From positions 1 to 54,093 of IMG/VR virus record IMGVR_UViG_3300012931_000024: 54,093 nt of DNA. One strand, 5' to 3'. Of this stretch, positions 35,744-44,281 are shown piece after piece. Below the pieces are notes generated by a model that worked only from the letters and a program-made list of their open reading frames with translations, ran no database searches and was not told where the DNA came from. Each line of letters begins with the position of its first letter. The stretch's first letter is position 1. This stretch comes from a virus. Made by a program: the position numbers and the translations under genes.

Positions 35744-36916
35744 TTAAATCGCTTTCATTAGATAACTAGTGCATTTTGCAGCATCAAAGGTCGCTGCCAT
35801 TAAATATTCAGCAATTGGGTTGACATCATCCTGAGCATTTGAACCGTTCCCATAAATTCTAACTGTAGCGGAAATTAAATTACCATTATCATCATAAACC
35901 TGGTCTTTTAATCGAAAATTTTCATGAGCCAATCCTAATAATCTAAACATAGCAAAACCAAAAGAACCAGAAATTTGATGTCCTGATAAAGGTTCATCCA
36001 TTACTGCACCAGCTATTTCAGATGGAGGGGGAACATCAATACTAGGAATAATATCTAAATAGCCTGCCCTTTCTTCAGTAAGACGACTTTCAAGACTATC
36101 TATTTCAGCTAATTCTGGGGTAAGTTCTGTTCTGACTATTGGACCAATATCTTCCAGATTCGGAGCCAGATACTTCCGGGGAGTAATTAAAATAAATTGG
36201 TCGTTTCTTGCTGGGGCATAACTAAATGGAGTCTCAACAGTCACTTCCTTGGTATTACCATTATAGTTTTTAATGCCCCGAATCTGCCCTTTACATTGGC
36301 CAGAGAACATTAAAATTCCGCATCGATCCCAAAAGCCATTGGCTGTCTCGTTCAAATCAGTAAGGAATTTCATCACAGTAGCACCATCGTCCTGAACTGT
36401 TCCTCTTTTGACCTCGACAGCGTTCAGGATTCGACTTACTAAGTCTCCATAAGAGCCAGGAATTACATGACCAGATGCAAGTTCATCCCAAACAGCATTA
36501 GCCACCTCCTCTGCCGTTACTCCTCCAGAACCTTCCAATAAAGCAGCGGAAGTATCTGATTCATATCCCACATTCACGAAAGTAGTTGGTTGAATAGGAG
36601 ATATGGGAGAACCACCAGCATCGAAGGCAACCAGGTTTCCCCCGACGAGAGAACAATAGGTCCATTCGGCCCTTGCCTCAAACCCCACTTTGGCATTGAG
36701 CAGGGTAATGGTCAACCCGGTATAGCGACCCGGCCCCAATAGAGATTTGCCAACACCCTCAATGATTTCCGGCTCATCTATGGCATCAACTTCAGCAGCC
36801 AAAGACCGTAGGGTGTCATAAAGGTCTTGCATGGTTAATTCAATTGATGGAGCAGCCACCGTAATAATCCTTGGGGAAGCTATCCAATCAATGCTTATGT
36901 CGTCCCTGATGGGCAT
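35744..36916 (-). CDS. 390-residue structural appendage protein
   Basis: The protein mixes an N-terminal helical part (TMQDLYDTLRSLAAEVDAID), a beta domain, linker segments with a repeated VxNAVWDE / IAGAVMDE-like pattern followed by SGHxIxGS, and a C-terminal domain ending FDAAKCTSYLMKAI. The duplicated pattern (around 138 and 308) is typical of virion appendage proteins in environmental phages. It follows two large appendage genes upstream of TerL. A neck or capsid fibre role is inferred. Confidence 0.62.
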   Translation of the reverse strand: MPIRDDISIDWIASPRIITVAAPSIELTMQDLYDTLRSLAAEVDAIDEPEIIEGVGKSLLGPGRYTGLTITLLNAKVGFEARAEWTYCSLVGGNLVAFDAGGSPISPIQPTTFVNVGYESDTSAALLEGSGGVTAEEVANAVWDELASGHVIPGSYGDLVSRILNAVEVKRGTVQDDGATVMKFLTDLNETANGFWDRCGILMFSGQCKGQIRGIKNYNGNTKEVTVETPFSYAPARNDQFILITPRKYLAPNLEDIGPIVRTELTPELAEIDSLESRLTEERAGYLDIIPSIDVPPPSEIAGAVMDEPLSGHQISGSFGFAMFRLLGLAHENFRLKDQVYDDNGNLISATVRIYGNGSNAQDDVNPIAEYLMAATFDAAKCTSYLMKAI

Positions 36917-37073
36917 TTGGTGGCCTCAATCCCTCGCAATTTTTGTCTATTTGGTCTGCGAGTTCTCGTAACTGAGAAGCATCAAAGGTGCCATGAAGCT
37001 CCACCCACGCCTGGCCCCGGTAAAGAGAGCCAATCTTTGGTTTAAGATGGTAGCCATCCAGTTCGTCAGCCAT
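36888..37073 (-). CDS. 61-residue hypothetical protein
   Basis: Start overlaps the 532-residue gene stop (TAATG); the end overlaps the next gene by 29 bases. Sequence (GSLYRGQAWVELHGTFDASQ, then LRELADQIDKN) looks folded, with a histidine-rich C terminus. Perhaps a small assembly factor for the appendage proteins on each side. Confidence 0.6.
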   Translation of the reverse strand: MADELDGYHLKPKIGSLYRGQAWVELHGTFDASQLRELADQIDKNCEGLRPPNAHQGRHKH

Positions 37074-38671
37074 TAGGTCGCCTGTGGGTCGGTCTGGAGA
37101 ATCGGGGTTACTGCCAAGCCAGAAGCCCCGAAGGAAGTATCGAGGGTGAAATCTTTGTACCCATACTTCCGAACCCGGGCTTTAACATCGAAGGCTCCGG
37201 TATAGATAACATTGTCAGACAATTCTTGAGTGGCGTCCGCCAGGACATCCAACAGGGGTACATAGAGGTCTCCAGACTGGCCGGTCGGATCCGGAGTCAC
37301 GCCAGTAAAGGTCGAACCGGAGAAACCAGTGTAGGCAAACACAGTATCTCCAACCCGCAAGGAACCACTCTGGGGAACTTTGTTGGCGTTAATTGCGCCG
37401 GTGCAGACGATGGTATTGGAAGTCACATGGTCGATGGTGTATTGATTTTTGATGATTGAAGTACCACTTCTCTCAGCTACCAGAATGCGGCACCCAGACA
37501 GATCGGCATGGGCCACAGAGACCTTCTGAAGGCTGGGCGGAATCTGCTGATCGCCGTCAGCATCAATCAACTGGAAGGTGGCCGCAGCATAATTGGTGAC
37601 CCACACGCCCCTGGCACCAAAGAATGTGCCACCAGCAAAGGTACCAAACGGTGCCTGTTTGACATCGGTGTAAGTTCCTTCAATGCAGGAACGATATTCC
37701 TCACCAGCATCAGCGTTAAGGGTAATCTCGGAATTATGCCTGGCAGCATATTTCAGAAATTGGTACACCTGTTGCATGGTGCGTCCGGCACAGTTGATCT
37801 CCACTTTGTAAGGCTGAGGTCCGGCGCCGTTGTTCAAATCCCGGCTGATGTCCCCAAAGGCGATGGTAATATCATCGTATGCAGCGATAACCTCGGTGAA
37901 CGCCGTAACTGCATCATTGGTGGTCGTGGTGCCGGTGTCACCTGCGGTGCGGCTGGTCCGCTCTTTGATGGTTTCAGAAACTTCAAAGATACCCTCAACC
38001 TGACAGAGGTAGAGCCTGCTGTTGGCCACATCCACATACTGGATACGACCACTGGCTGTGGAAGTATTGCCGTAGGCATAATTGCCAGCGTCGAATCCAG
38101 TCACAGAGGCCACATGCAGATAAATATCGCCGGTCAGGAGATAGTTCAGGTCTTGGAAGGTGTTGATACCAACCGGGTTTCGACCGCCTCCAGAAAGGTC
38201 CACGAAATTATGGTCATAAAGGCAATCAGAATCTCGGGACATGACCAGGACGTTGCCGCTGTCTATCAGGACACCTCCGGTCTTGACCAGTATGAGAATA
38301 TCTATATTGCCAGGCTCCCACCAGGGAGTCACCTCAGCATCGCTCTGTATCAGATAAATCATGCTGGAACGGTACTGATCACCGATGGAATACAAGTTGG
38401 CCCAAAGTTCGTCCCCATCAGCGGACTCAATGGACCCACCTTTCAAAAACTTAAAATCTGTAGTGGGGGCACCAAACGCCCAGCCGTTAATAAACCTGAA
38501 CACGGTCGGGGTATCAGATACGAAAGCATAATCATCATCCATCTGAGCTTGAGCCGCAAACTTCGCAGCCAGCCATTGGAAGAAAGCCAATACTGTAAAG
38601 ACTTCAGTTCCACTTGTATGTGAAACAGTCTTGGCAGTATAATTAACAGTCCAGTTGGTTTCGAGTGACAT
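37073..38671 (-). CDS. Structural appendage protein with C-terminal beta domain
   Basis: The 532-residue protein is beta-rich throughout, with strong GGAGGG initiation. Its C-terminal segment (VRKYGYKDFTLDTSF, then LQTDPQAT) is clearly related to the end of the next upstream protein (VRKYGYKNFKMLID, then LVVDPQQT). GC content is higher than in neighbouring genes. It is probably a virion fibre or spike, encoded unusually between small and large terminase genes. Confidence 0.65.
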   Translation of the reverse strand: MSLETNWTVNYTAKTVSHTSGTEVFTVLAFFQWLAAKFAAQAQMDDDYAFVSDTPTVFRFINGWAFGAPTTDFKFLKGGSIESADGDELWANLYSIGDQYRSSMIYLIQSDAEVTPWWEPGNIDILILVKTGGVLIDSGNVLVMSRDSDCLYDHNFVDLSGGGRNPVGINTFQDLNYLLTGDIYLHVASVTGFDAGNYAYGNTSTASGRIQYVDVANSRLYLCQVEGIFEVSETIKERTSRTAGDTGTTTTNDAVTAFTEVIAAYDDITIAFGDISRDLNNGAGPQPYKVEINCAGRTMQQVYQFLKYAARHNSEITLNADAGEEYRSCIEGTYTDVKQAPFGTFAGGTFFGARGVWVTNYAAATFQLIDADGDQQIPPSLQKVSVAHADLSGCRILVAERSGTSIIKNQYTIDHVTSNTIVCTGAINANKVPQSGSLRVGDTVFAYTGFSGSTFTGVTPDPTGQSGDLYVPLLDVLADATQELSDNVIYTGAFDVKARVRKYGYKDFTLDTSFGASGLAVTPILQTDPQAT

Positions 38672-38686
38672 AAGCCATTCCCTCCA

Positions 38687-40234
38687 TTAAGTTTGCTGTG
38701 GGTCAACCACCAAAGTAACTGGCAACAAAATATTAACTGAGCTAATATCAATTAGCATTTTAAAGTTTTTGTAACCATATTTTCTAACTCTCCACCTAGC
38801 TCCAGAAACTGCCGACCCGGTATAACTTGTGGAAATATATCCATCTCCATAAGTCGGGTCATAAGCTGTCTGCCCATTCAGAATAAAAGGTGATTGGTCA
38901 TTATCATCTATGTAAGCATAACAACCATTAATACCATTACCAGCTTCGTCCTTAACCAGCATTGCTAAGGTGATGGAAGCTTGAAGGGTAGTTGTCCCTG
39001 GAGGAACGCCAGTCTCCTCATGAGTTGTTGGGTCAGCACCATTAACTTTATTAACTACAACGGCAGCACTACTTCCAGAGTTTCTAACATCTTTGGTATT
39101 GTTATAAAACCGCATATTGTCAAAAGTGTATGTCCCAGCAGCTGGAATATGAGTTGCAGCAGGATTATTAATAAAATTGCAATTTTTAACCTTATGGGAT
39201 TCACTTGAAATCCTCAAACCTTTATCATCAGCCTGCACAATATTAGAGTTCTCAAAAACACAAGTATCAGGTAGGATTTCCCCACACTGGTTAAAAGTAC
39301 AGTTTAAAACTTCCCGCCCTGATGCGTCAGCAGGCAAATAAACATCGCCAGCATTGTTAAAGATACTTCCATACAATTTGAGAATATCAATATTGGTATC
39401 ATCTAAATCCAAGAGATATGACTGGACCCCTTTGACAATTACACCGCCATAGCCTTGAGTTCCAGCCTTATTCCCAAATTGAAAATTAATAGTACCTGTA
39501 GCATTCCCTTCTATTTTAATTTTGTACAGAGTTGAAGCAACCTTAGGATTATCCACAAACATCATAACCTGGTTAATATCTTTAAAATCTATATTTACCC
39601 CAGCTGTGGTGTTGCCAAAAATTAACTCACCTTGAATAAAATAAATACCATTAACCTTACTGACAATTCCATACTTGGCAGCCACATCCGCCGTATAGAT
39701 ATTTTCCCAGGTGATTTGGTCGGCAGCACCAGACGTAATCCTGAGGCCCGAACCATAATGTAAGAAGTCCCAAAAACAGTTGTTGACTGTAGACTTGCCA
39801 GTGGTATAAAAGTTTACGCCAATATATCTATGAACTGTGGGGTCATAGGTGCCACTCGAAGGACCATCATTTGTCGCTTCAGCCGAACAGCAATATCGTT
39901 GCCAGCCACCAGGATAATTATCAGAACCGCCAATGTAGATGGTCTTATAAGCTCCATTTTTGTCCTCCAGATAAATCCTGAGACCGCCATTGGCCTTGGT
40001 ATTCAGGGTTGACGTACACATGAACCAGACATAAAAATGCTGTCCTGACATGTTTACGCCATTAACCCCCCCTTGGTCAAACTTGGCAACTGTACCGAGA
40101 GTCGCAGAAATCTTAAGGGCTAAACACCCTACACCCTCAAGCATTTTCTCAGTATCAACGGCTCCGCTTGACCATCCAGTTGTGGCGTCGCAGTTGCTAA
40201 TGGGAGTCAAAAGAGCGGTGAGGGAGATTGCCAT
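38687..40234 (-). CDS. Beta-helix structural protein (spike-like)
   Basis: In this 515-residue protein, about residues 230-400 have successive short N-rich coils (NCTFNQCGEILPD, VFENSNIVQADD, KNCNFINNPAAT, MRFYNNTKDV). That is the pattern of right-handed parallel beta-helix spikes. An N-terminal carbohydrate-binding-like jelly roll precedes it, and a C-terminal domain shared with the 532-residue neighbour follows. It probably binds or degrades a surface polysaccharide. Confidence 0.7.
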   Translation of the reverse strand: MAISLTALLTPISNCDATTGWSSGAVDTEKMLEGVGCLALKISATLGTVAKFDQGGVNGVNMSGQHFYVWFMCTSTLNTKANGGLRIYLEDKNGAYKTIYIGGSDNYPGGWQRYCCSAEATNDGPSSGTYDPTVHRYIGVNFYTTGKSTVNNCFWDFLHYGSGLRITSGAADQITWENIYTADVAAKYGIVSKVNGIYFIQGELIFGNTTAGVNIDFKDINQVMMFVDNPKVASTLYKIKIEGNATGTINFQFGNKAGTQGYGGVIVKGVQSYLLDLDDTNIDILKLYGSIFNNAGDVYLPADASGREVLNCTFNQCGEILPDTCVFENSNIVQADDKGLRISSESHKVKNCNFINNPAATHIPAAGTYTFDNMRFYNNTKDVRNSGSSAAVVVNKVNGADPTTHEETGVPPGTTTLQASITLAMLVKDEAGNGINGCYAYIDDNDQSPFILNGQTAYDPTYGDGYISTSYTGSAVSGARWRVRKYGYKNFKMLIDISSVNILLPVTLVVDPQQT

Positions 40235-40237
40235 GAA

Positions 40238-40717
40238 CTATCCTTGTTTGACAAGCCTATCATAAAGACAGGCATAAGCAACAGCATCAGCCCAGAGATT
40301 TTCTACTTTTGGAATTGTTACCCAGGTTTTGTTTTCTCTGCCAGGGGTTATCTTAGGGCCAAAATCTCCACCAAAAACATAAACCACATCTTCAGGATGC
40401 TGAAATTTCGGAAGTTCTATTCCTTTAACCCCAATTTCTTCTAAAGATTTAGCATTTTCCAGATAGACAAATTGAACAGTTGGATAAGTCCTCTCAATTT
40501 CTTCCAAACTATTATATGCCTCAAAGATAATCCCAGAGTCAGCATTCTGGAAATATTGAAGAATATGGAATCTAGTGCGGTCAACTACAAAAAGAATGGT
40601 AACTCCAAGATTTCGTAAGTTGAATATCCAACGGTCAAGGACATTCTCAATAGCGCCTGTTCGTAATGACATGGCATTTGATACTGTATCATCCAGAAAG
40701 AAAACAACTGCAATCAT
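40238..40717 (-). CDS. SPOUT-methyltransferase-like protein
   Basis: The 159 residues have a Rossmann-like start (GVTILFVVDRTRFHILQYF) and a C terminus that mirrors SpoU/SPOUT motifs. VVYVFGGDFGPKI corresponds to the usual FGxExxG loop, and WVTIPKVENLWADAVAYACL to the IPM...SLNVSVA knot helix. Canonical residues are altered, so it may be a divergent RNA methyltransferase or an inactive relative. It sits between small terminase and spike genes, behind CGGAGG. Confidence 0.5.
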   Translation of the reverse strand: MIAVVFFLDDTVSNAMSLRTGAIENVLDRWIFNLRNLGVTILFVVDRTRFHILQYFQNADSGIIFEAYNSLEEIERTYPTVQFVYLENAKSLEEIGVKGIELPKFQHPEDVVYVFGGDFGPKITPGRENKTWVTIPKVENLWADAVAYACLYDRLVKQG

Positions 40718-40718
40718 T

Positions 40719-41252
40719 TTAACCTCCGAGCCTATGGGCCATTTCAGCCCTATCCCGTAAAGTGATAGTAGCTTCGACCCTATCCTTCCAGATTTTTGGC
40801 AGTCGATTTTTAAGCCAGAATAGAACAGCAGTTGGATTAGCAGGTTGGTGCTTATTACTTGTCTTGATTTTCTTTCCTATTAAAGTTTCAGCCCTCAAAC
40901 CATTTTTCTCATTTACTAAAAATTCCTCTTCCACCGTAATTTCTTGAAAATTATAACCCAAAGCCAATTGATACAAAGACATTTGTACTTGCTGGTCAGG
41001 TTTCCGTTTTCCCAAAGTCAATGCTTCTCTGAGTTTTGGGTCTCTCTGAAGATGGGTCTCAAAGGTATTTTCATTCATATTGAGACATAAGGCAATCTCA
41101 TGGTTGAACAAACCCATCTCAGCCAATAGCCGGACAAGAAAATACCGACTAATCTTAATTTCTTCCTCAATACCAGCTAAACAAGTAGATGCACCAGGAA
41201 TATTGTAAACTTCTGGAACAACACTATATTCTCGCCGTTTTAATCTACTCAT
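40719..41252 (-). CDS. terS: Terminase small subunit
   Basis: The 177 residues have an N-terminal helix-turn-helix (LLAEMGLFNHEIALCLNMNE, then TFETHLQRDPKLREAL), a central oligomerisation part, and the typical C-terminal pattern NPTAVLFWLKNRLPKIWKDR. Small terminase binds packaging-initiation sites and loads the large subunit. GAAAGGAC precedes the ATG. TerS and TerL are separated here by about 5.5 kb of appendage genes, which is unusual. Confidence 0.85.
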   Translation of the reverse strand: MSRLKRREYSVVPEVYNIPGASTCLAGIEEEIKISRYFLVRLLAEMGLFNHEIALCLNMNENTFETHLQRDPKLREALTLGKRKPDQQVQMSLYQLALGYNFQEITVEEEFLVNEKNGLRAETLIGKKIKTSNKHQPANPTAVLFWLKNRLPKIWKDRVEATITLRDRAEMAHRLGG

Positions 41253-41263
41253 AACTGTCCTTT

Positions 41264-41464
41264 CTAAATGTATCCCATTGATTTGGCAACTGCTTTGGTC
41301 ATTCCTTTCGGAATGGAAACCTTTTCTTTCTTTTTCTCCGCAATTGCAAGAACAACTGCTTGATTACAGGAATAACAAGGAAAATCAGGGAGACAAAAGA
41401 TACTTAATTGATTATCAATGCAATCTTGGGGTTTTAATTCCGTCCTATAGCCGTCACAGAACAT
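41264..41464 (-). CDS. 66-residue cysteine-containing protein, first late gene
   Basis: First frame downstream of the predicted late promoter. Cysteines in CDGYR, DCIDN, FCLPDFPCYSC suggest metal binding; the C terminus (KKKEKVSIPKGMTKAVAKSM) is basic. It may be a late regulator, but no family is recognised and the ribosome binding site is weak. Confidence 0.55.
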   Translation of the reverse strand: MFCDGYRTELKPQDCIDNQLSIFCLPDFPCYSCNQAVVLAIAEKKKEKVSIPKGMTKAVAKSMGYI

Positions 41465-41492
41465 AAGACACCGAGAAGGATAGATTTCCTAC

Positions 41493-41522
41493 TCTATAAA
41501 TGGGCAATTGCATGATTGTCAA
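41493..41522 (-). promoter_or_regulatory. Sigma-70-like promoter for the late operon
   Basis: On the minus strand TTGACA (41517-41522), an 18-bp spacer and TATAGA (41493-41498) stand just upstream of the first late gene. A perfect -35 and a 4/6 -10 make this the best promoter for the 36-kb leftward operon. The 41465-41655 divergent interval is AT-rich; TATAAT at 41593-41598 is a possible rightward -10. Confidence 0.65.
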
Positions 41523-41655
41523 GCGTTTTCTTTCTTCCATCTTAACACATTTCATAATATTTTATTTTCCTATAAAATTACTATTTTCATCGTATAATAA
41601 TAAAGAACAATATCTTTATCTAGTTTTGTAACAAAACTACACAGGTAAGAAGCCC

Positions 41656-41859
41656 GTGGCCATCACTAAATTATTTTCACAGCAGAATCTTCAGCATCAA
41701 GAAGTTTGGTATCAGTTGGACACAGGTTGGGGCTGTGGTGGAATCTGTACAGTAAACAGAGTTATCACAAAAACTGCACCAATCTTCAAAAGATTCAGAG
41801 GCCAAACCCTACTTATGCTTCCTGTGCAATACAGAATAACTAAATTAAAGGAGAATTAA
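41656..41859 (+). CDS. 67-residue hypothetical protein (GTG start)
   Basis: GTG start after an AAGAAG-like site. YQLDTGWGCGGICTVNRVIT suggests a small beta fold; the C terminus is basic. The next gene's AAAGGAG site lies inside its end, so translation is coupled. Function is unknown. Confidence 0.6.
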   Translation: MAITKLFSQQNLQHQEVWYQLDTGWGCGGICTVNRVITKTAPIFKRFRGQTLLMLPVQYRITKLKEN

Positions 41860-42516
41860 ATGGATACTACAGCATGGGATATTTGGGAGAAAGATTTCAA
41901 GAAAGGGGACGAAGTAATCCTAATTGATGATAACACCATGTTTGATTGGGGAATCCTGGACTACAATGACAAAGAAGTAATTCTTTCTTCTGGCAAACGT
42001 CCTGCCCGTCATTATCCACATCACAAGATTGTGTTTATCTGCCATGATGGCTTCCCAGTCAGAAAGTTTCTTGGCCCCTGGCCGCATGAAACCTTTGATG
42101 CCCAACTAATCCCTGAGGTCATGCGGGCTGCCCTCGCCAGCGAAAATGAAGACTATCTGAAAAAAGAATTAAAATCCATCGAAAAAGCTGCCGCCAGTTT
42201 AGGTATTACTGAAAAAGCCTTCTATGACCATCCAACAGTAATATCTGCATTAGAAATCATGAAACAACTATCTAGTCCTTTTGTTACACTTGCAAAAACA
42301 ATCAAAGATACAATCAAAGAAAAAGAACGTAAACGGATATTTTATGGTCATCCAGTTGAGTTCAACCCTATCTCAGTACAATTATTCAACCCAGGCAATT
42401 CAACTACCTGGTTTCATTCCAATCATCCACAAGAAGAAGTCCTCCGGATGGTTGCCCACAATGGACTTATCGGCCAACTTTGGGATTTAGAAGGAGTTTA
42501 TCATTTTGAAATGTAA
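41860..42516 (+). CDS. 218-residue hypothetical early protein
   Basis: AAAGGAG precedes the ATG. Residues 10-65 (FKKGDEVILIDDNTMFDWGI, then KIVFICHDGFPVRKF) look like a small Sm/SH3-type barrel; the rest is mostly helical. It overlaps the HAD gene by 11 bases. No named family is recognised. Confidence 0.7.
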   Translation: MDTTAWDIWEKDFKKGDEVILIDDNTMFDWGILDYNDKEVILSSGKRPARHYPHHKIVFICHDGFPVRKFLGPWPHETFDAQLIPEVMRAALASENEDYLKKELKSIEKAAASLGITEKAFYDHPTVISALEIMKQLSSPFVTLAKTIKDTIKEKERKRIFYGHPVEFNPISVQLFNPGNSTTWFHSNHPQEEVLRMVAHNGLIGQLWDLEGVYHFEM

Positions 42517-43182
42517 AGAATGCAATAATGAAATCACTGAGGAACAAAGGATAACAATTGAAGGAATGGAAGACCTTTGTTATTCCTGTTATAAAAAACG
42601 CCCTAAGAGAATTTGTATTGACTTTGATGGGGTGATTGCTCAATACTCAGGCTGGAAAGGACCAAATCATTTTGGTGAACCATTTCCTGAAACAAAAGAC
42701 TTTCTTGACCAACTACATAATGAAGGTTATGAAATACATATCCATACTACCAGAAGACCTCCTGATGTAATTGCTTGGATTCAAAAATATGGTTTTGCTA
42801 AAAACTATTTCATCCATGTAACCAACACCAAGATACCAGCAGTTGCCTATATTGATGACCGAGCAATTCTTTTTGTGGCAACTTCTCTTATACTTTAATT
42901 CATCTAAAGAATTTCACTCCTTATTGGAAAAAAGATAAAATAACCGAATTTAGAAACCACATAGAACAAATGTATCAACATTGTCCAACTAATTGCGGTT
43001 CTGGCTTTGATGAAATACTTTGTTATGAATTACATACCCAACCAATTAATCCCAGAATGACGCATAAAAGCTTTAATGGGGGATATAATACCGGATTAAC
43101 CTTTAAAGAACTTGCCCAGAAATGGGGAATTACTCTTCCTTTCTTGGGTGAGTTAATTGCTGACCATTGTAAGAAACTATAA
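42506..43182 (+). pseudogene. Zinc-ribbon HAD-family phosphatase, frame-disrupted
   Basis: TTG start after AAGGAG. An N-terminal zinc ribbon (MKCKECNN, then CYSCYKK) is fused to a HAD hydrolase with the DFDGV nucleophile motif, HTTRR, and YIDDRAI. The open frame stops at 42898 directly after that last motif. The -1 frame continues smoothly as GNFSYTLIHLKNFTPYWKKD and on to 43182, as expected for the family's C terminus. One base added in the T5 run at 42870-42874 would restore about 225 residues. It may be a sequencing error, a real mutation, or (less likely) recoding. Confidence 0.7.
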
Positions 43183-43199
43183 AGAAGAATGGAGTTGTT

Positions 43200-43418
43200 A
43201 TGCAGGAGCCTTTAATTATTATGATTCCAGGGTAGCCTACGCCAGATAAGTGTATTAGGATTACAGTTCCTAATCATCTGCGGTTACTTTGGATAAAAGA
43301 TGAAAGAGCCTGGGGTTTTACTCCTGTTCCCGGTTATACATATCGTAGACTTGGTGGTCAAACTGAATGTAAGTTTGAGATTATTGATAATAAACCCCTT
43401 ATGGCTATACCATTTTGA
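43200..43418 (+). pseudogene. 72-codon small gene interrupted by an in-frame TAG
   Basis: GGAG lies six bases before the ATG. Codon 12 is TAG (43233-43235). On both sides the frame is protein-like, MQEPLIIMIPG before it and PTPDKCIRITVPNHLRLLW, then WGFTPVPGYTYRRLGG after it, to a TGA at 43416-43418. It could be a point mutation (CAG to TAG), a sequencing error or suppression. No family is recognised. Confidence 0.55.
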
Positions 43419-43437
43419 ACTATAAAGGACAAACCCA

Positions 43438-43650
43438 ATGCCAAGACTAAGTGATTCCATCACCACTTTGGAAGAATGTAAAAAAGAACTTGACACCCTT
43501 GAACAAGACTACAATAAACAAGCAAAAGCCATCAGCCTGGTTAAAAACCTAATAGCTGAATTTTTCACTTTCAGTTGGTCTAAGAGAGGAAGAAAACAAA
43601 CAATAAGATTCTTATGGAGACTTTATAATATCTTAACCCTTAGTCCCTAA
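43438..43650 (+). CDS. 70-residue hypothetical protein
   Basis: Helical, coiled-coil-like N terminus (TTLEECKKELDTLEQDYNKQ) with a basic, aromatic C terminus (FSWSKRGRKQTIRFLWRLY). No family is recognised; the ribosome binding site is weak (AAAGGAC). Confidence 0.5.
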   Translation: MPRLSDSITTLEECKKELDTLEQDYNKQAKAISLVKNLIAEFFTFSWSKRGRKQTIRFLWRLYNILTLSP

Positions 43651-43724
43651 AATTTCTAAAAAATTTTCTACAGATTTTTCCCCTAATTGTTTTTCCTATT
43701 TCAAATTTCCAGGAGGAAAAATTT

Positions 43725-43919
43725 ATGAGTAAAGTTATTCTTCCAGTTTTAATCAAAGCAAAAGGGCCAGATGATTATTACATGATGGATTCCACTTTAA
43801 CATTATATGAAACAAAAACTATAGGACGTGATGGTAGTAAATTAGTGGTCTTGGAGTTTGAAGGTAAAGTAATTTATGTTCCACTTGAAAAATTACAGAG
43901 AGCATTATCAATCTTTTAA
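43725..43919 (+). CDS. 64-residue hypothetical protein
   Basis: Strong CAGGAGG site. A small beta-rich fold is likely (VILPVLIKAKGPDDYYMMDS, then LVVLEFEGKVIYVPLEKL). Last plus-strand gene before the inverted-repeat cassette. Function is unknown. Confidence 0.7.
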   Translation: MSKVILPVLIKAKGPDDYYMMDSTLTLYETKTIGRDGSKLVVLEFEGKVIYVPLEKLQRALSIF

Positions 43920-44057
43920 TACAGCCAGAAAGAGAAGTAATGGGATGGGGTATCCCAGGTGGTTGGAAAAACTCTAAAAATTGGTCGTGCCGGATACGGG
44001 GACAGTCGACGTTATTTTTCTTTTTTTATGAATTGCTAGGTATATTGGCATAAGACA

Positions 44058-44103
44058 ATAAAAAAAACACGTTACTTGACAAGTAACTATCAAGTAACGT
44101 GTT
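44058..44103 (-). terminator. Strong intrinsic terminator of the minus-strand cassette
   Basis: AACACGTTACTTG (44066-44078) and CAAGTAACGTGTT (44091-44103) form a perfect 13-bp stem, followed on the minus strand by eight Ts. The loop contains a further CAAGTAAC copy (44080-44087), so an alternative hairpin with GTTACTTG is possible. Confidence 0.92.
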
Positions 44104-44113
44104 ATTATTGTTA

Positions 44114-44275
44114 TTACTTGTTGTTGTCATTATTGTTCAATTGTTTTAGTTCGTATTGTAATTGTGCAATGTCGAGCAGATACTTAACTCTCATTGCGTC
44201 GCAAGCAACTTTTGCCAGATATGATAAATCAGATAACTTCTGACTTATCATAAAACGCTTGACTGTGATATGCAT
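44114..44275 (-). CDS. 53-residue hypothetical protein of the hairpin-rich cassette
   Basis: GAGGTAAATTACA precedes the ATG. The protein is helical (MISQKLSDLSYLAKVACDAM, then LDIAQLQYELKQL) with an asparagine-rich tail. The gene carries an internal near-perfect inverted repeat (44220-44233 with 44239-44252, 13 of 14). Last gene before the terminator. No family is recognised. Confidence 0.7.
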   Translation of the reverse strand: MHITVKRFMISQKLSDLSYLAKVACDAMRVKYLLDIAQLQYELKQLNNNDNNK

Positions 44276-44281
44276 TGTAAT

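Noticed and set aside
37508-38623. 371-codon plus-strand open frame
   Set aside because: It is antisense to the GC-rich 532-residue structural gene, has no ribosome binding site and its composition mirrors the opposite strand's codon structure.
42868-42876. Programmed frameshift in the HAD gene
   Set aside because: The T5 tract is not in an X XXY YYZ register and no downstream structure is evident; a missing base is simpler.
43233-43235. Genome-wide TAG recoding
   Set aside because: Only one in-frame TAG was found, the large late genes read through without any, and no CTA-anticodon suppressor tRNA is visible in the window.
43940-44050. 36-codon plus-strand frame after the 64-residue gene
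   Set aside because: Weak ribosome binding site, odd composition and a poly-T stretch inside; probably the trailer of the plus-strand operon.
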